DNA of 64,000 bases from Microstegium vimineum (GCA_022036555.1 CM039137.1:5371034-5435033); one strand, 5' to 3'; counted from the first letter of the stretch, positions 1 through 12,307 are shown. Translations and numbers: made by a program. Notes: generated from the sequence alone by a model not told the origin.

Positions 1-304
1 CTTGAGAACAATTTGTATTAGTGGTAAATATATTCATATGGTTCAGGACCCATTGCTTGTACTTTTATGTCCACATTCGATGTATTACATAGTGATATTG
101 CCGTATGAAATTGTGAAGGTAGTGTACTAAACTAGGTGCACCTTTTTAATTCTTCACCGGTTGTTTTAATCATGAAGTTTGAGAACCTAACCCGATAGCT
201 CCTCCTTTTCAGTAAAGGTTGGCAAACTGTGAGATTGAAGCTAGACGCTGTTTTAGTTTCTTCAAGTACAAGGAACATTAATAACACCTAAAGTACTTTC
301 GTCA

Positions 305-1867
305 ATGGAGCTTGAAGCTGATTTTTCTGATGGTGATGTCAGTTCAAATAATGGACTACAAGATCTGTGGTCACTTGGCGACATAGATCCAAAGAGAGCA
401 AGGTTCCCGTGCTGCATTGTCTGGACTCCTCTTCCTGTAGTTTCATGGCTTGCTCCTTACATAGGGCATGTTGGAGTCTGTCAGGAGGATGGTCTATCTT
501 GGATTTTGCTGGTTCAAATTTGGTGAGCATGGATAATTTTGCTTATGGTTCAGTTGCCAGATACCTCCTGCTTGACAGAAAAAAGGTTAGGATGAATGAA
601 AATAATTTCATTTTCTGGACTATACAATTCAACATAGATGCTCATCTTGTACTTTATTTTATATAAATCACTACTAAGATGTTTACAGGTTTAGGGTCAA
701 TGGAATTAAAAATAAATCCGGATTTTACTTTCGAAGTGAAGAAAGCCTAATAATCCTTTAGTCCTCAGTAGTATGCTCAGTATTTTGTTTTATCTAGTAG
801 TTCCAGCTTCCATTGTCATCAATTTCTGAATATTTCTGGGCTGCATGAAATCAACACATCTTTGTTCTCATTTAATTTCAATACATGATTCGTAAACAGT
901 TGATATTTTCCAATATGATTCCTTATTTTAGTATCTTTTCAACAGTAAAGTATTTCATAACTGGTACTTGTAAAAAGTTAGGCCCAGAAATGTGATGTTT
1001 TGATTAATAGTAATAGTTCTTAAAAAAATTAAGATCCTGTTGAAAAAGGAACTGTAAATCAGATATGATCTGGAAACTGTCCTGTGATTATTCTAGTGAG
1101 TAGTTTGCTATCACAGGAAAAGCAGGACCAGAACAGAGCCAAACAGATTGGTTCACCAATATTGGGAAGGCTTGATCAATTTTAGATTTTTGGTTTCTTT
1201 GTAGCCTGTATTCCATATATTCTTCTTCTTGGGAACTTGTAGGTTTCCTATTTCAGTAGAGGTGTTCCTGTTTTAAGATAACACTAAGTTTAATTCTGAA
1301 GTTTCATATATTGTTTTATCATCTTGTTTGCTTTGATATTTTTTGGGTAAAACCCTACTTATGTTGTCACTGGGCAGACTCTTTCCTGTAGTTCTTTTCA
1401 ACTTCTTAATTTCCTCTTGATTAACTCTTTGTCCCTTTCGTTTCCAGTGCTGCCTTCCTGTTAATCTTGCAGCACATGTATGCAAGCAGTCCTACAATCA
1501 TTCAGAAGTTGGAGCAGCGATATCATGGGATGATGCTCTGCAATCGGGCATGAGACGCTTCCAGCACAAGTACTACAATCTGTTCACCTGCAATTGCCAC
1601 TCGTTTGTGGCAAACTGCCTGAACCGGCTTGCCTACAATGGCTCTGTGGAGTGGAATGTTTTGAATGTGGCTGCCCTTGTTTGGTTTCATGGCCAATGGG
1701 TGGACAAAATGTCTTTCGTTCGGTCTTTCTTACCCTTCCTAACTGTGACATGCATCGGTATTTTAATGGCTGGCTGGTCTTTCCTAGTAGGGATGGCAGC
1801 ATTCTCTGTTCTTTTGATTGGATGGTTTGTTTTTGCAGTATACTGCGTTAAGGGTTTGATATGTTGA
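305..1867 (+). CDS. RTH: RTE1-HOMOLOG / TMEM222 family membrane protein (one frame break)
   Basis: Two coding exons, 305-585 and 1448-1867, joined by an 862-bp GT-AG intron. The conserved start of the family is clear (PCCIVWTPLPVVSWLAPYIG), and exon 2 holds the Cys/His-rich stretch CNCHSFVANC followed by two hydrophobic segments near the C terminus, as expected for this small ER/Golgi membrane family (DUF778). The relatives RTE1 and RTH act with ethylene receptors in Arabidopsis. Length is about 233 residues, normal for RTH. Within exon 1 the frame changes at about 494: the family sequence up to VCQEDG is in one frame and ILDFAGSN onward is in another, which looks like one missing base. The ATG at 305 is the first in frame; an acceptor-like TTTTCAG at about 207-213 suggests a 5' UTR exon. 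Family assignment is firm; whether this copy is functional is not. Confidence 0.88.
586..1447 (+). other. RTH intron
   Basis: GT donor after AAG at 585 and acceptor TTTCCAG ending at 1447. AT-rich; no gene or recognisable element seen inside. Confidence 0.8.
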
Positions 1868-2352
1868 CCGGAAAAGAATTACTGAAAGCACGCACTCGTT
1901 AGTGCATTGCAGTCCACAAATTATGGATGTAATCGCTGTGCTAGATTCAACTAAATAACTGATGTCCTCAGCCTCAGGGATTCAGAAACCTGTGAAAGTT
2001 CATCAATTTATTTTGACTTATGGAGGCGGTCTCGAGATAATTTAATCATGGCATGCTAATACTTTTGCCTTGATTGGCCTCAGTCTTGTTTCTGCAATTG
2101 CATGGCCTCGCATTGTAACAACAAAGATACGCAATCTCCTGCATATTTTCAAAAAGAAAAAGAAAACTAGTCACAATCTTTAGGCGATCAAGGCCAAGCA
2201 ACTTGCTTCTTCTTGTTTGTTCCCTTTATTTGTTTCTTGATGGCACTACAAATATACAGGCACACTAGAGAAATTGTTGAACCAAATCTCATCAAACACT
2301 AGAACCAACAGAAAGGGAGGAGGGACAGACCTTGCAAAATACATTATTTAGT

Positions 2353-5300
2353 TTACCCTATTTTCTTTCTCGAGCATACAACATACATTGGGTCAGTTCG
2401 TCCTGGATTAGGAGATATATCAACTGCCTGCAGAAATTAAAGAAAAAAACATTTGATCATGGGATTTGATTGAACACATTGATTAAAGAACACTATAAAT
2501 ATATACAGGGGTAGCTGGATTTTGATTCCAACGCACTGCAAATGTCTAGAAGGCTATTAACTTGATAGGTAGAAACATGTTCATGCAAACAAAGGAAAAA
2601 AATAAACAAAAGTATCATTTTTGGAATCCACCAAGGTTCTAAATAGCACCGCAATTGCAAGCTGACTTTTAGTAGGAGGCCTCAAGTTATATATGATATT
2701 GACAATTGCTGAACACCGATATTTGCTTAGTTGCGACTTTTTTACCATCGCTAATCTTGACTCATAAAGGAGACAAATATTTAAATTTTGCTTTATAATT
2801 AATAATTTAATGAACAATTGTATAATTGGTGAGTTGTTAGATTGTTTTATGTTGAAGAATATGAATACTAATTATAGCCGTGAGTATGTTGATTGATTGA
2901 CCGATTCTTAAGTAATGAACCAAGATACATGTTTTCTTGGAGCCCTGAAAATATGTGTTTGAATATTTGCGTTCATGAATTTTTCCTTTCCATGTTTTTG
3001 TGCATACGTAATAGAAAAAATCAAAAAAAAAAAAATTGGTTAACTGCTAAATGAAATAACTGTCGTTATATCCCTAGTAGTTTTTTATAGCTTCCAGATG
3101 AGGCCTTATTAGCTTGCATTAAAAACCTTGGAAGCCCTAGTTCTTCTTTATCTTTTTTAGGTAATACACCAACTATTCAGCAGTACATACCTGGGGAGGT
3201 TCAAAATCTCCAGCATAATGGAAGTAAGCACCAACTATCCAAGCATGATCGGCATCACCAGTTGATGTCCATATAGATATAGCTTTTGTCCAAAAGCACC
3301 GATTTGAAAAGCTATATCCAAAGTTGAAACTAGAATTTAAGGTCCTTACCACCAAAGTATGGTAATGCATGCTACAATATTGAAGTAATTCTGATCAATG
3401 GCATTCTGGACAGGATGTAACCTCATTATGGCAAGGCCGCTTGGCTTGAGTATTCGTCGCATCTCCTTAAAAACATCTATTGGTTTTGTCAGGTAATCTA
3501 CACTAACCTACTAGCAAAGAAGTGCTACTATCAGATAATGTAAACAATCATTGCGCTCCAATTCACAATGCTAATAAAGTATATATAATCTCTTCTTTTA
3601 ACAAGAATATGATACAGAGGACACAGTACCACATTGGTGATAACATCGAAAGTGTTATCTTCGAAAGGAAGCTTTGGGTTCACATTGAGGTCTTGCACAA
3701 CATAATTAGTCAATACCTATTGTCGTAAAAAAAAAGCTATGTCAAAATATAGGTTTAGCAAAACAGCTCAAAGGAAGTACCACTTGCTGACTCATTGGTT
3801 ACAAAGGTACATCACTTATCTGTAATGATTTAAACCGATCTCAACGTAAAGTTACTGACTAAACTCCAACACTGCTGCATATAAGATACATGTTTGCAGT
3901 TTGTTGTTTCAAAAAATGTATGCAGTTTGTAAAATAAAAATAGATCCTAGAGATCATGTTAACATTTAAACGTTTGTACGCCAAAACTATCATCAAAGGA
4001 AAAGTAACTATGCAAATTGTACTTCTTGATAGTCCTACTCTCACATGTAGTCATAGGAAGACTGATCTGTCAGGAGCAACTGGATTAAGTCCCTGTTTGG
4101 CATCCAGGAGATTTGTGGATTTCTTAGACCTGGGTATTTGTAGCTCTACAAAATCTTTGATCTGGAGCTGTAGGCATGTTGAGTGCATTTACATGACACG
4201 TTTCGTTTATAACTTAGATTAAATGTAGACATTTAAACTGCTTTAATTTACACTACAAACTACAGATTCACCATGTCAGAGCTGGAGCTGCGCCAAATGA
4301 GGCCGTAACTTGCTGAAATAATTAAATATTCAATTACCAATCTACCATCTCTTACTCTCCACAATTTATGTGGCTGCTATCCTGAAAATGTTAAGTGAAT
4401 AAATCGAGCATGACATCAAACTAACCACTTGAGCTATTCAGAATGTTGATAAATACTTCAATAATGGGAAGCTTCGCATGCATCACGTTTACAAAAGTGT
4501 ACAGTCAGTACATAATACCGAGTTCCTTTTCAGTTCATCTTCATTCATACCCATCCCCACGACCTTCTCCTGTTTGTAACCGGGAGGATAGTGGCTCACC
4601 TGCATAATGTGGATACTGTACATAAGAAACTTGATAGTGATCCATAAGAAGGGAAGTGGTGACTATAAAAAATCCTACCCAGCTGCTGCACATGTCCAGA
4701 ATGGCCACCCCAGGAGTATTACTTGGCGGAAGAACTTCGGAGTAGTACTGTGTGAGAGCTCGGATTGCTTCGTCGTCAATGTGAGTGACAAAACGTGGGG
4801 CTGAGTAGAACAGAGTATCTGATGATCTGCCAAGTTATCAAAATGTAAACACCGTCTGCCCAAATTCTGTGAAGATTGCTGTTAATTATGCTAAAATCAA
4901 TCTGCCAGTGCTGAATTATTCCACAGCTTAGCAGAAGCAAGGCCTGCTGCCTGCTGGCTGAAGAAGCTACTTACTCGTCGAAGCGGCTGAAGTCCTCAGG
5001 CTTGAAAGGAAACTCATCAGGCCACTCCACATTCTTCAGAATCTACAATAGATCTCCATTAACCAGGTCCGAGTACAAAAACTAGTACAGCTTTGTAGCA
5101 ATATTTTCGGAAAAAAGGTAGCAGCGCCTAAAAACCTGCTCGACTGGGGAAACCCCTTGCCTCGGCCGCGCTCCGGCAACGAAAGAGCGGGACGAGGTGC
5201 CGCCGGAGGCCATGCGGGTGACCTGGTCGATGAAGGTGGCCCCAAGGCTGAGGAAGACGCGCCGTGGCTGCGCGGCCCGCGGTGGGACTGGCGCGCCGCG

Positions 5301-5396
5301 AGAGCGGGAGAAGGCGGCGCGGGCACGAAGCGCTGTAGGCTGCTGCGGCCTTGTCAGGCCGAGGAGGAGGTGCGGCCGTGGCGCGAGGGTGGCCAT
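2353..5396 (-). CDS. SAM-dependent methyltransferase (type 11), plastid-targeted, 8 exons
   Basis: Eight exons on the minus strand: 5136-5396, 4975-5042, 4679-4826, 4519-4599, 3630-3716, 3422-3507, 3191-3311 and 2353-2427. All splice phases fit, giving an uninterrupted 308-residue protein. Residues 1-75 are rich in Ala, Arg, Ser and Pro with few acidic residues, like a chloroplast transit peptide. A motif I-like segment (GVAILDMCSSWVSHYPPG) lies near residue 150, followed by the acidic VVQDLNVN and FDVITNVVSVDYL segments, then MRRILKPSGLAIM and FSNRCFWTKAISIW. These are typical of the UbiE/Methyltransf_11-like family. The substrate cannot be read from sequence. The gene converges on RTH with about 480 bp between stop codons. 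The ATG at 5396 is chosen because it opens the transit-like segment in the frame that splices correctly. Confidence 0.9.
4090..4306. mobile_element. hAT-like MITE in a methyltransferase intron
   Basis: Within the 802-bp intron 3717-4518. Left end CCCTGTTTGGCATCC and right end GCGCCAAATGAGGCC are imperfect inverted repeats, with internal AGCTC/GAGCT-rich stretches typical of grass hAT-type MITEs. Boundaries are approximate and no clean target duplication was found. Confidence 0.5.
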
Positions 5397-6870
5397 CGAC
5401 TCCTATCGAGACGAGCCTGGCCGTGGTTCGGTGCCGGTGGTGGGTCGGTGAGTGAGTAACGCGACGCGAGGCCACCGAGCGCCATGTAGTCATGTCCGAG
5501 CGCCGCCGCCCAAGGCCAAGGGGAGTCGTGGCGCCATGCGCGTCGCAGGAGCGCAGACATAAATCTCGGATTGGGATTGGGTTCGTTGGTAGTACGTTGC
5601 ACACATGACATTGGGTCCCGATTTCGCTCTCATGTGCGACTGGTCATGTGGGTCGACGATTGCAGTGACGGTACAAGAAAGCTTCCTCTGCTGGGGTACG
5701 TCAGTCGTCACTCGTCAGCCAGTTCATGAGTTGAATTTGAAATCGGTTTTAAAATTTCTTTCAAGCAAAGCAATACGTAGCAGCTAATTTTGGAACACAG
5801 GAATAGGAGTTTTTGTTGTCGTTTGACAAGAAGACTGTAGCGTTAGAGTTTCAAAAAAGTGTTTGGAGAACTGAATGTAAAATTTCGGATTGGCCACTCG
5901 AAGGATTAGTTGTAGTTGGATGTATATGGTACGTGTGTCACGTTTCAGAAAACAGTTAGTCGAACTAGGTATATCGTTCTTCCACATGATTTATTGACCA
6001 CATTTCATCACGTGGGATGAAAACGGTACGGATATTTATTCCACCGTCCGTTCGACCGAATTTGTTTATAGGAGTTTAGACATGTCCGTATCCGAGTCCG
6101 AAAATTAACATTCGATACCGTATCCGTATCCGAATACTAAAATCGACATATTTATGATGTCGATATCTAATCATATCCTATCTGATATTTCTCATACTAT
6201 TCGTATTCGAATCCGAACATAAATATGAAAACAAATACAATATCAGTGATATTCATTCATGTCCGATCCGTTTTCATCGTATGTCTAAGGGAGGGGGGTG
6301 TGAGAAACTCACTTGATTTTTCGTGTCTTTAGAGTGTGGCAATGCACATTATACACAAGCATTGTGGCAGGTTCAGACTTGAGACATGAGTGAGGAGAAA
6401 ACAACCTAGAGAAATATATATCGGATAAATCTTGGTGTTGTACTGTTGTGGAACCCCCGTTCGAAAAAAAAAACTGTTGTGGAACCTTGCCTACATCCAA
6501 TCATCCATCAGTGAAAGGCCTCAAGTCCATATAACTTAGCATACATATTTTACTGTCTTTAGGAAAGGATGCAATTTGGAGCAGATCAGAATAGAACACA
6601 CACTGGGAAGTGGTCCATGTGGTCACATTGGTAGCGGGTACTATAGATGTCACGATACCATAATAATGTGTGTGTTCCTCTGTCACATTCAAATGTGACA
6701 AAAAAAAACTAATCTGGCTCAGACCAACCATTATAAATCAGATAAATAAGTACAGTAAAACGTGAACACAAGTGGCAATAGAAGAACAGTAATCATGCTG
6801 AATAAGTAGGCCCCACTCACAGTCCTGCTGGCAACTGCACAGGATTTATCATATTATTCTTAAATTATTA
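5397..6870. other. Upstream intergenic region between methyltransferase and MITE
   Basis: 5397-5720 is GC-rich and is probably the promoter and 5' UTR side of the methyltransferase. The rest is AT-rich. Around 6010-6290 is a low-complexity stretch of repeated CCGTATCCG / TCCGAA-type words resembling a degenerate dispersed repeat. I see no gene. Confidence 0.5.
6010..6290. repeat. Degenerate dispersed repeat with CCGTATCC words
   Basis: Contains several related words (GTCCGTATCCGAGTCCG, CCGTATCCGTATCCGAATAC, CGTATTCGAATCCG) in about 280 bp. Looks like the internal part of an old grass repeat; the family is not identified. Confidence 0.4.
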
Positions 6871-7126
6871 CTCCATCTATCTCAAATTATAAGTCATTCC
6901 ATAAATCTTGGAGAGTCAAAGTTTCTCAAGTTTGACCAAACTTATATAACAATATAATAATATTTATGATGCTAAGTATCATTAGATTCGTTATTAATTA
7001 TATTTTCGTAGTATACCTATTTGATGTTATAAATCTTTATAGTTTTGTCTATAATTTTTGGTCAAACTTAAAATGCTTTGACTCTATAAGATTCTTAGAA
7101 TGATTTATAATTTGGAATAGAGGGAG
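6871..7126. mobile_element. Stowaway MITE (256 bp)
   Basis: Flanked by TA on both sides (6869-6870 and 7127-7128). Termini CTCCATCTATCTCAAATTAT and its inverted counterpart ending GGAATAGAGGGAG form a long terminal inverted repeat. This is the usual Stowaway (Tc1/mariner-derived) structure. It lies 60 bp beyond the stop codon of the cytidine deaminase. Confidence 0.88.
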
Positions 7127-7186
7127 TATTTTTTATGAACATTATCTCGATCACGTTCCTGCCCATCCCACCGCCGCAGAAGATCA

Positions 7187-8131
7187 TCAAGGATCGGACG
7201 GCCTGTACTTGTAGACGTGGAAGCTGGCGTCTGGGGCCACGGCATCGAGGAAGATCCTGGCCGTCGCCTCCTGGGCCACCGCCGCCTGCTCCTTCTCCAC
7301 GAGCGCCGCCGCGACCACGTCCCCGGCGGGTCCGCCTCCAGCTACCGCCATCGCAATGATGGCCGCCTGGACGGGGCCCAGCGTCGGGTTGTAGGCCGCA
7401 GACTCCAGGCAGCCACCGGCGTAGATCCTCCCGTCGCGGTCTGCCACCGCGAACCCCGACGGACACTGGCTGTACGGCGAGTGCGCCGCCCGCGCGGCCG
7501 CCTCCGCGGCCTCCCTCAGGCGCGCGTCCAGGTCGCCGGGAGGGAAGCCATTGGCGACGGCGGTGACGGGATGGCCCAGGGCGTTGTCGTGCGCCTCGAG
7601 GACGAGCGGCACATTCTCGGCGAGGAGATCGTGGGGCCCGAAGGGGCGGAGGAGGAGGGACGCCACCGTGCGCCACTCGGGCGCGCAGCCCTCGTCGGCG
7701 TCGCTGGTGACGAGGATCTGGATGCCGGCGGCGCCGCGGATCTCCTGGAGGAACTGGCGGCAATGGCCGCAGGGCATGTGGGAGACGGCGACGGCACGCA
7801 GCGCGGACTCCCCCGCGGCGGCGGCGTTGGCCACGAGGAACTGCTCCGCGTGGACGGAGTGGCACAGCGGGAGGCCGTGGAACTCGAGGTTGACGCCGAC
7901 GTAGACGCGGCCGCTGGCGCCCAGCCCCACGGCGCCCACGGGGAAGTGCGAGATCGGGACGCGCGCGCGCTTCCTCGCGGACGGGATCAGAAGCGGCAGC
8001 AGGTCCTGCACGGTCGCCACGCCGGCGTCCGCCGCGGCGCGCTTGGCATCCTCCGCGCCTATAACGAACCCCGTCAGCTCCACCGCCGCGGCCGCGGCCT
8101 CCGGCTTTGGCGCCGCATGCTCCTCCCCCAT
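7187..8131 (-). CDS. CDA1: Cytidine deaminase, two-domain plant type
   Basis: Single-exon 314-residue protein that hydrolyses cytidine and deoxycytidine to uridine and deoxyuridine in pyrimidine salvage. The N-terminal catalytic domain has the zinc site: H94-A-E96 (VHAEQF) and P120-C121-x2-C124 (MPCGHCRQF). Upstream, FPVGAVGLGASGRVYVGVN is the substrate-side loop. The C-terminal half (about 180-310) is the degenerate second deaminase-like domain (SPYSQCPSGFAVADRDGRIY, GCLESAAYNPTLGPVQAA) that lacks the zinc ligands, as in other dimeric plant CDAs. The ATG at 8131 gives the expected length. Third-position GC is very high, so long spurious reading frames run antisense. A TATAAAT box lies on the same strand near 8302-8308. 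Confidence 0.95.
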   Translation of the reverse strand: MGEEHAAPKPEAAAAAVELTGFVIGAEDAKRAAADAGVATVQDLLPLLIPSARKRARVPISHFPVGAVGLGASGRVYVGVNLEFHGLPLCHSVHAEQFLVANAAAAGESALRAVAVSHMPCGHCRQFLQEIRGAAGIQILVTSDADEGCAPEWRTVASLLLRPFGPHDLLAENVPLVLEAHDNALGHPVTAVANGFPPGDLDARLREAAEAAARAAHSPYSQCPSGFAVADRDGRIYAGGCLESAAYNPTLGPVQAAIIAMAVAGGGPAGDVVAAALVEKEQAAVAQEATARIFLDAVAPDASFHVYKYRPSDP

Positions 8132-8301
8132 TGCTCAGATCCAACTCTAATAACTAGGCTACTAGTATATGATGATTCGCGTTCAGTAGGGAGAAGCAAG
8201 CGCTTGGATGTTTCTTGAAGCTTGGAGGGGGCCAGGACCCAGGACCAGGAGGGAGGAGAAGAGAGAGGGGGGAGGCTTTACTGGCTTGTGGTGCGAGGCT
8301 A

Positions 8302-8308
8302 TTTATAA
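8302..8308 (-). promoter_or_regulatory. TATA box of the cytidine deaminase gene
   Basis: Minus-strand reading GTTTATAAATAGCC, about 170 bp upstream of the start codon at 8131. Position and sequence fit a plant TATA box; no transcript evidence is available. Confidence 0.55.
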
Positions 8309-9773
8309 ACGGGGTACGGGGATGCAGCAAGTGTAACGTTAACTCTTCAGTGCTTTTCTTTTCCTTATCATTTTTTTCTTCAGTGCTTTTCGGAAAGGAA
8401 AATGGTCATCGCAAAATTGCATTCGACGTGTCACAGTGCATCCGAAAACTTTGTCACGTTTTGATATGGTCGCCAGATGACGGTATAGAGTGTCTGGTGT
8501 GAGTTGGAAAATCTGAGACGTAACACAAATGCCACCAATTCTTAGATCGTTCCAGCAGCCCAGGTTTGATCTGAAGCCACCCATCTCTGAATTCTGACAC
8601 AGCAACGAGATATATTACTCGATCCCCCACCACTTCCCCGTCTATAAAAAGATATCAGTCAAATTTTCTCAAGTTAAAAGTTGTTGACTTCTTAAAAAAC
8701 GGGAATGGTTTTTTTAAAGGAAGGAGGGAGTATATGTTACTTATCATAAGTTTTCTTAAGTACTGACCAGATTATATATTGTTATTGGCCAGATTTGACC
8801 AATAATGAAGTGTTATCCGGCCTACGATCCAAATGATGGTCCACCCGCGCGCTACTCCCCAACCTGTGCGTGCCCACGAGAAATGCACGGCTCTACTACC
8901 TCTACTTCACGACGTCGCCTTCGTGTCACTTTCTTTGCGAATGAATGGATGAATGTGCGGCTCTCGGGAGTGTGTGGATGTTGACGGAGGGATCGGAGGG
9001 GGTTTGGCGCGTAGGAGCATCATTGAGCTGAACGACCGAGCCGCCGGTCTCATTATGCACTTGTTAATGGTGTTTATTGGTGCCGTTTGGTTGCCTACCT
9101 CGTGTGGTTAACGTTCCGGTGATTAGATTAGATTTATTTTTAGATTATTGTTGCCGCGACGCAGGCCCTTCTGTGACTTGTGAGAGATCGAGGGGGTGTG
9201 TCGCCCGTCGAGACTTGAGAGTTCAAGATTTGAGACTCCAATTCAAGCAGACAGATCCAATATGCGAGATGTCATGAGATCCGACCATTTTCTTCGCCCG
9301 AAAACGACGACTGGCCGTGACCGTGAGCGGCGAGACTGAGACGAGTCGGTGCCTGCTCTGCCTGTCTTTCTCTGGGTACCCAATGTGACCCAGCAAGACG
9401 TACGAGGGAGGACCGGTGCTGCTCGCCTCGGTCGACAGCACGGAAAATAAGCGCACTCGGTTAAATGTACAATCAAACAAGCGACAGGGACGGACGGACG
9501 GACGGGTTCCGTCTGAGAGAACCAACGTCTGTGCGTGACGCTACGCTAGTGGGTTCAGCTTCAGCCGAGAGAGCGGCTGGTGGTGCTCCGAGTCAGGCCG
9601 CCGTCGCATGGATCGAAGTCGAACTGGAGACCGGGAGCTCTCGTTTGCGGGCTTTTGTGGCGCTCGTGCCTCGGCGCGGCGGGGAGTAAAGTACGTGCAT
9701 GTGCTTTTCCAGCTAAAAGGCGACGCGAAAGGGACTCGTCGGCGCGCCTCCTCGACACGAAATGGGGGGGTGT

Positions 9774-9800
9774 GGGGGGGGGGGGGGGGGGGGGGGGGGG
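9774..9800. repeat. G homopolymer, 27 bases
   Basis: An uninterrupted run of G following GGGGGGGTGT. It is one of four long G/C homopolymers in the window. The length may be unreliable. Confidence 0.8.
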
Positions 9801-10442
9801 CGTGCATCGGACTCGCACTCAGCTGAGCTGAGCTAGAGCTAGGTGGGGACTGGGGTAGGAAAAAGGGCCCGTGCAGCGCGCAGTGCGTAGCGAGCGGGCA
9901 CGCAGCGACATGTCCATTTCTGGCGTTCGGCCGTGGCCGTGCGGGAGGTTGCTTTGCTCCGGTGCGCAAAGGGCCGGGGCGGACCGACGCAAAGCAAATG
10001 AGCAATGGGCATGGCCAACGGGCGACGGCGCCCCATGGTGAGAGACGGTGGTTGCGTACTGCTGCCAGTGCCACACATACCGTGTTCCATTTATATTTTT
10101 ATATGCTGTTCACTCGATTTATTAATCGGCTTATATATTTTTCTCTCACAATAAAATAATCTAAAAATAACATCAATCTGCTCTTATCGGCCACCGAAAC
10201 GAACCGGACGATATAAGTGGCCTCTAGCTCAGCAGAGTGTGGTGCGCATTGGTTGGGACTTGGAGCGGTTGGTTGCTGCACAGCTGTGCCTGTGCGAGCT
10301 ATACGCCTATACTTTGTGCTGGATCCAAGTTGTGATTGGCTCCTTTCGTAGATGTGAGCTGTGGGCTCTGCTTTGTGGCTTGTTTGGGCAATGGACTCAC
10401 AGGAGCTGATTCTATAAATAAATAAATAAATATAAGGAAAGT

Positions 10443-11275
10443 ACTTTTTCCTTGAAAGAAAAAGGAATTGACTGTGATAGCCATCAAAATGTTTTAGTTG
10501 TTGGGTTCAACAGTCGTGTTCACTCATTTCTGAGAAATGGCCACTGAACTAGTGGCAAAAGAAAGAAATAATAACGACGGAGACTCGGAGAGGAAAGTGT
10601 GTGGAAGAGCAACTGTGACTTGTCTGAGCTCACAAGTGACAAAAGCTGAATATGAATAGCTGGTACTCCTTGACTCTACGGTCGTGCTGTGCCAGAGCAG
10701 CTACTCTCCCACACGCCACAGCTGCGTCTTCCTTTAATTTTTTTGCACGTCTCCCGATATAAATGTTTGACTATATAGTCTCCTAAAAATATTAGTATAT
10801 GACAGGTTTGTTCTAAGTCAGATGCCATAAGTTTGTCAATACAAATATTAACATCCGTAGCAAAATAGATAAAATAATCATAAATATTACTACCGTTATA
10901 AATTTAACTATTATATATATATAGAGGGGGGCCACGGCCCCTGCTCGCCCCCTAGTTTCGCCACTAATTCTCGTGATTATTTAACTTATGACAACGTAAG
11001 ATTATTTATAATCTATGATGGAAATAGTATAATGTATTACGATAGAGTGAGATCAACAATATTAATTGGGCAAAGTGAATAGCGGGTTCGATCTCACTTG
11101 AAGCAAACTCTTTAGTAGCTCGAAAAGCCTTTTCCTTGGGAATAAAACATAATTGATTGTCATAGCTCTCTGTAGTTGGTGGGGGTAAAGTTCAAATAAT
11201 TTCTGAGAAACGGCTACTAAACCGGTGAGAAAGAAAGGGAATAATGATACACAGGAAGTGTGTGGAAGAGCAACT
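10443..11275. repeat. Pair of diverged direct repeats (10443-10622 and 11118-11275)
   Basis: Both copies share, in order, a CTTTTCCTTG start, TTGATTGTCATAG-like and TTTCTGAGAAAYGGCYACTRAACYRGTG-like blocks, then GTGTGTGGAAGAGCAACT at the end. This is an old, unannotated local duplication or two fragments of one repeat; no coding potential is seen. Confidence 0.6.
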
Positions 11276-11630
11276 TGAGTACAAAATAGCGATATGTTCT
11301 ACTTTTTATTTCAAAAGCCACCTCGGAAGGGGCATCCAAATCCTATCTTCAACAGTGGCCCGAGCCACTTGGTTCGTAGCGTACGTTAGATAATAATAAT
11401 ACTAGACGTACTGTCAAATATAGAAACAAAATAACTAAAGAAGTTATTATAGTGGTATAAGGTGGGATCGTACTCAGGGCATCAACGGTGCCTTCCCTGT
11501 AGTTGGTATAGTGGACATCCGATGTAATCGTTCATGCTCGATATAATGAAGAGAGGAAGCTATGCAATTGTTCCAAATACTGGACACAAGGAAATAGTTG
11601 TACAACCACTACTGTAAATTTAAAATTTTC

Positions 11631-11754
11631 TCACGGTGCACTACCGTCAGGGAAAATAAAAATATTTTCATGAAAATGTACGTATCATCATAAAAAGTAA
11701 AAACATCGCTATGAAATTTCTTACGGTGCACTTACCGTCAGGGAAAATAAAAAT
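11631..11754. repeat. Two-copy direct repeat, about 34 bp
   Basis: Copies at about 11631-11664 and 11721-11754 share ACGGTGCAC(T)TACCGTCAGGGAAAATAAAAATA, about 90 bp apart. Confidence 0.65.
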
Positions 11755-12049
11755 ACCGTCAGAGATAGCTCGACAGGGTAATTCCAGTTTTACATGAGTT
11801 TGGTCAGGAAATTTCAAATTTCCAGTAGTGAACAAGAAGTCGTGCGAATGAAGATGTGCTCCCCTCAAAACCTGATCTGCTCTCTCAGGTTACTTGTGCG
11901 TGCAAGAGCTATGGGACACTGTCATAGTTTTCGATTTTAGTTAACTAAACTTTAAACACGAGAATCTAATTAAACGTGGCCACAATGTCTTATATAATTT
12001 CATTTCAGTTGCCTCTCCATGGGTCGTCGGTCTGATCAGCTATCACATA

Positions 12050-12305
12050 CTCCTTCCGTCCAAAAAAAAAGTTGTTCTCGCTTCCCAAAAAATCAACAAA
12101 TTTTAACTTTGACTAACTATATTTAACAAAATATTAATATTTATAGTATGTAATTAGTATCATTAGATAGATCTTTGAATATACTTTAATACTAAACTTA
12201 TTTAGAGATATAAATATCGCACATATTTTCTATAAACTTAGTCAAAGTTAAGATAGTTTGACTAACACGCTTTCCATAGTGACTTTTTTTTTTAGACGGA
12301 GGGAG
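12050..12305. mobile_element. Stowaway MITE (256 bp)
   Basis: Flanked by TA (12048-12049 and 12306-12307). Ends CTCCTTCCGTCC and GACGGAGGGAG are inverted repeats, with internal TTTAACTTTGACTAA / TTAAGATAGTTTGACTAA halves also inverted. Confidence 0.88.
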
Positions 12306-12307
12306 TA

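Larger units (their letters stand above)
8309..12049. other. Gene-free region
   Basis: No coding region is supported. It holds a Stowaway-like right-end remnant at about 8650-8734 (ends GGAGGGAGTAT), a G tract at 9774-9800, a GC-rich patch at 9540-10060 whose open frames match no family I know, and AT-rich DNA with diverged direct repeats (10443-10622 versus 11118-11275; 11631-11664 versus 11721-11754). Confidence 0.5.

Noticed and set aside
5128..5604. 158-codon minus-strand frame over the methyltransferase first exon
   Set aside because: Different frame from the one that splices to the conserved exons; Arg/Pro/Ala composition is a by-product of GC richness.
7217..8218. 333-codon open frame on the plus strand opposite the cytidine deaminase
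   Set aside because: Antisense shadow of a very GC-rich coding exon; no family motif, whereas the minus strand has all deaminase motifs.
9541..10090. Several open frames of 80-177 codons on both strands
   Set aside because: GC-driven and flanking a G homopolymer; low-complexity proline runs and no recognisable domain.
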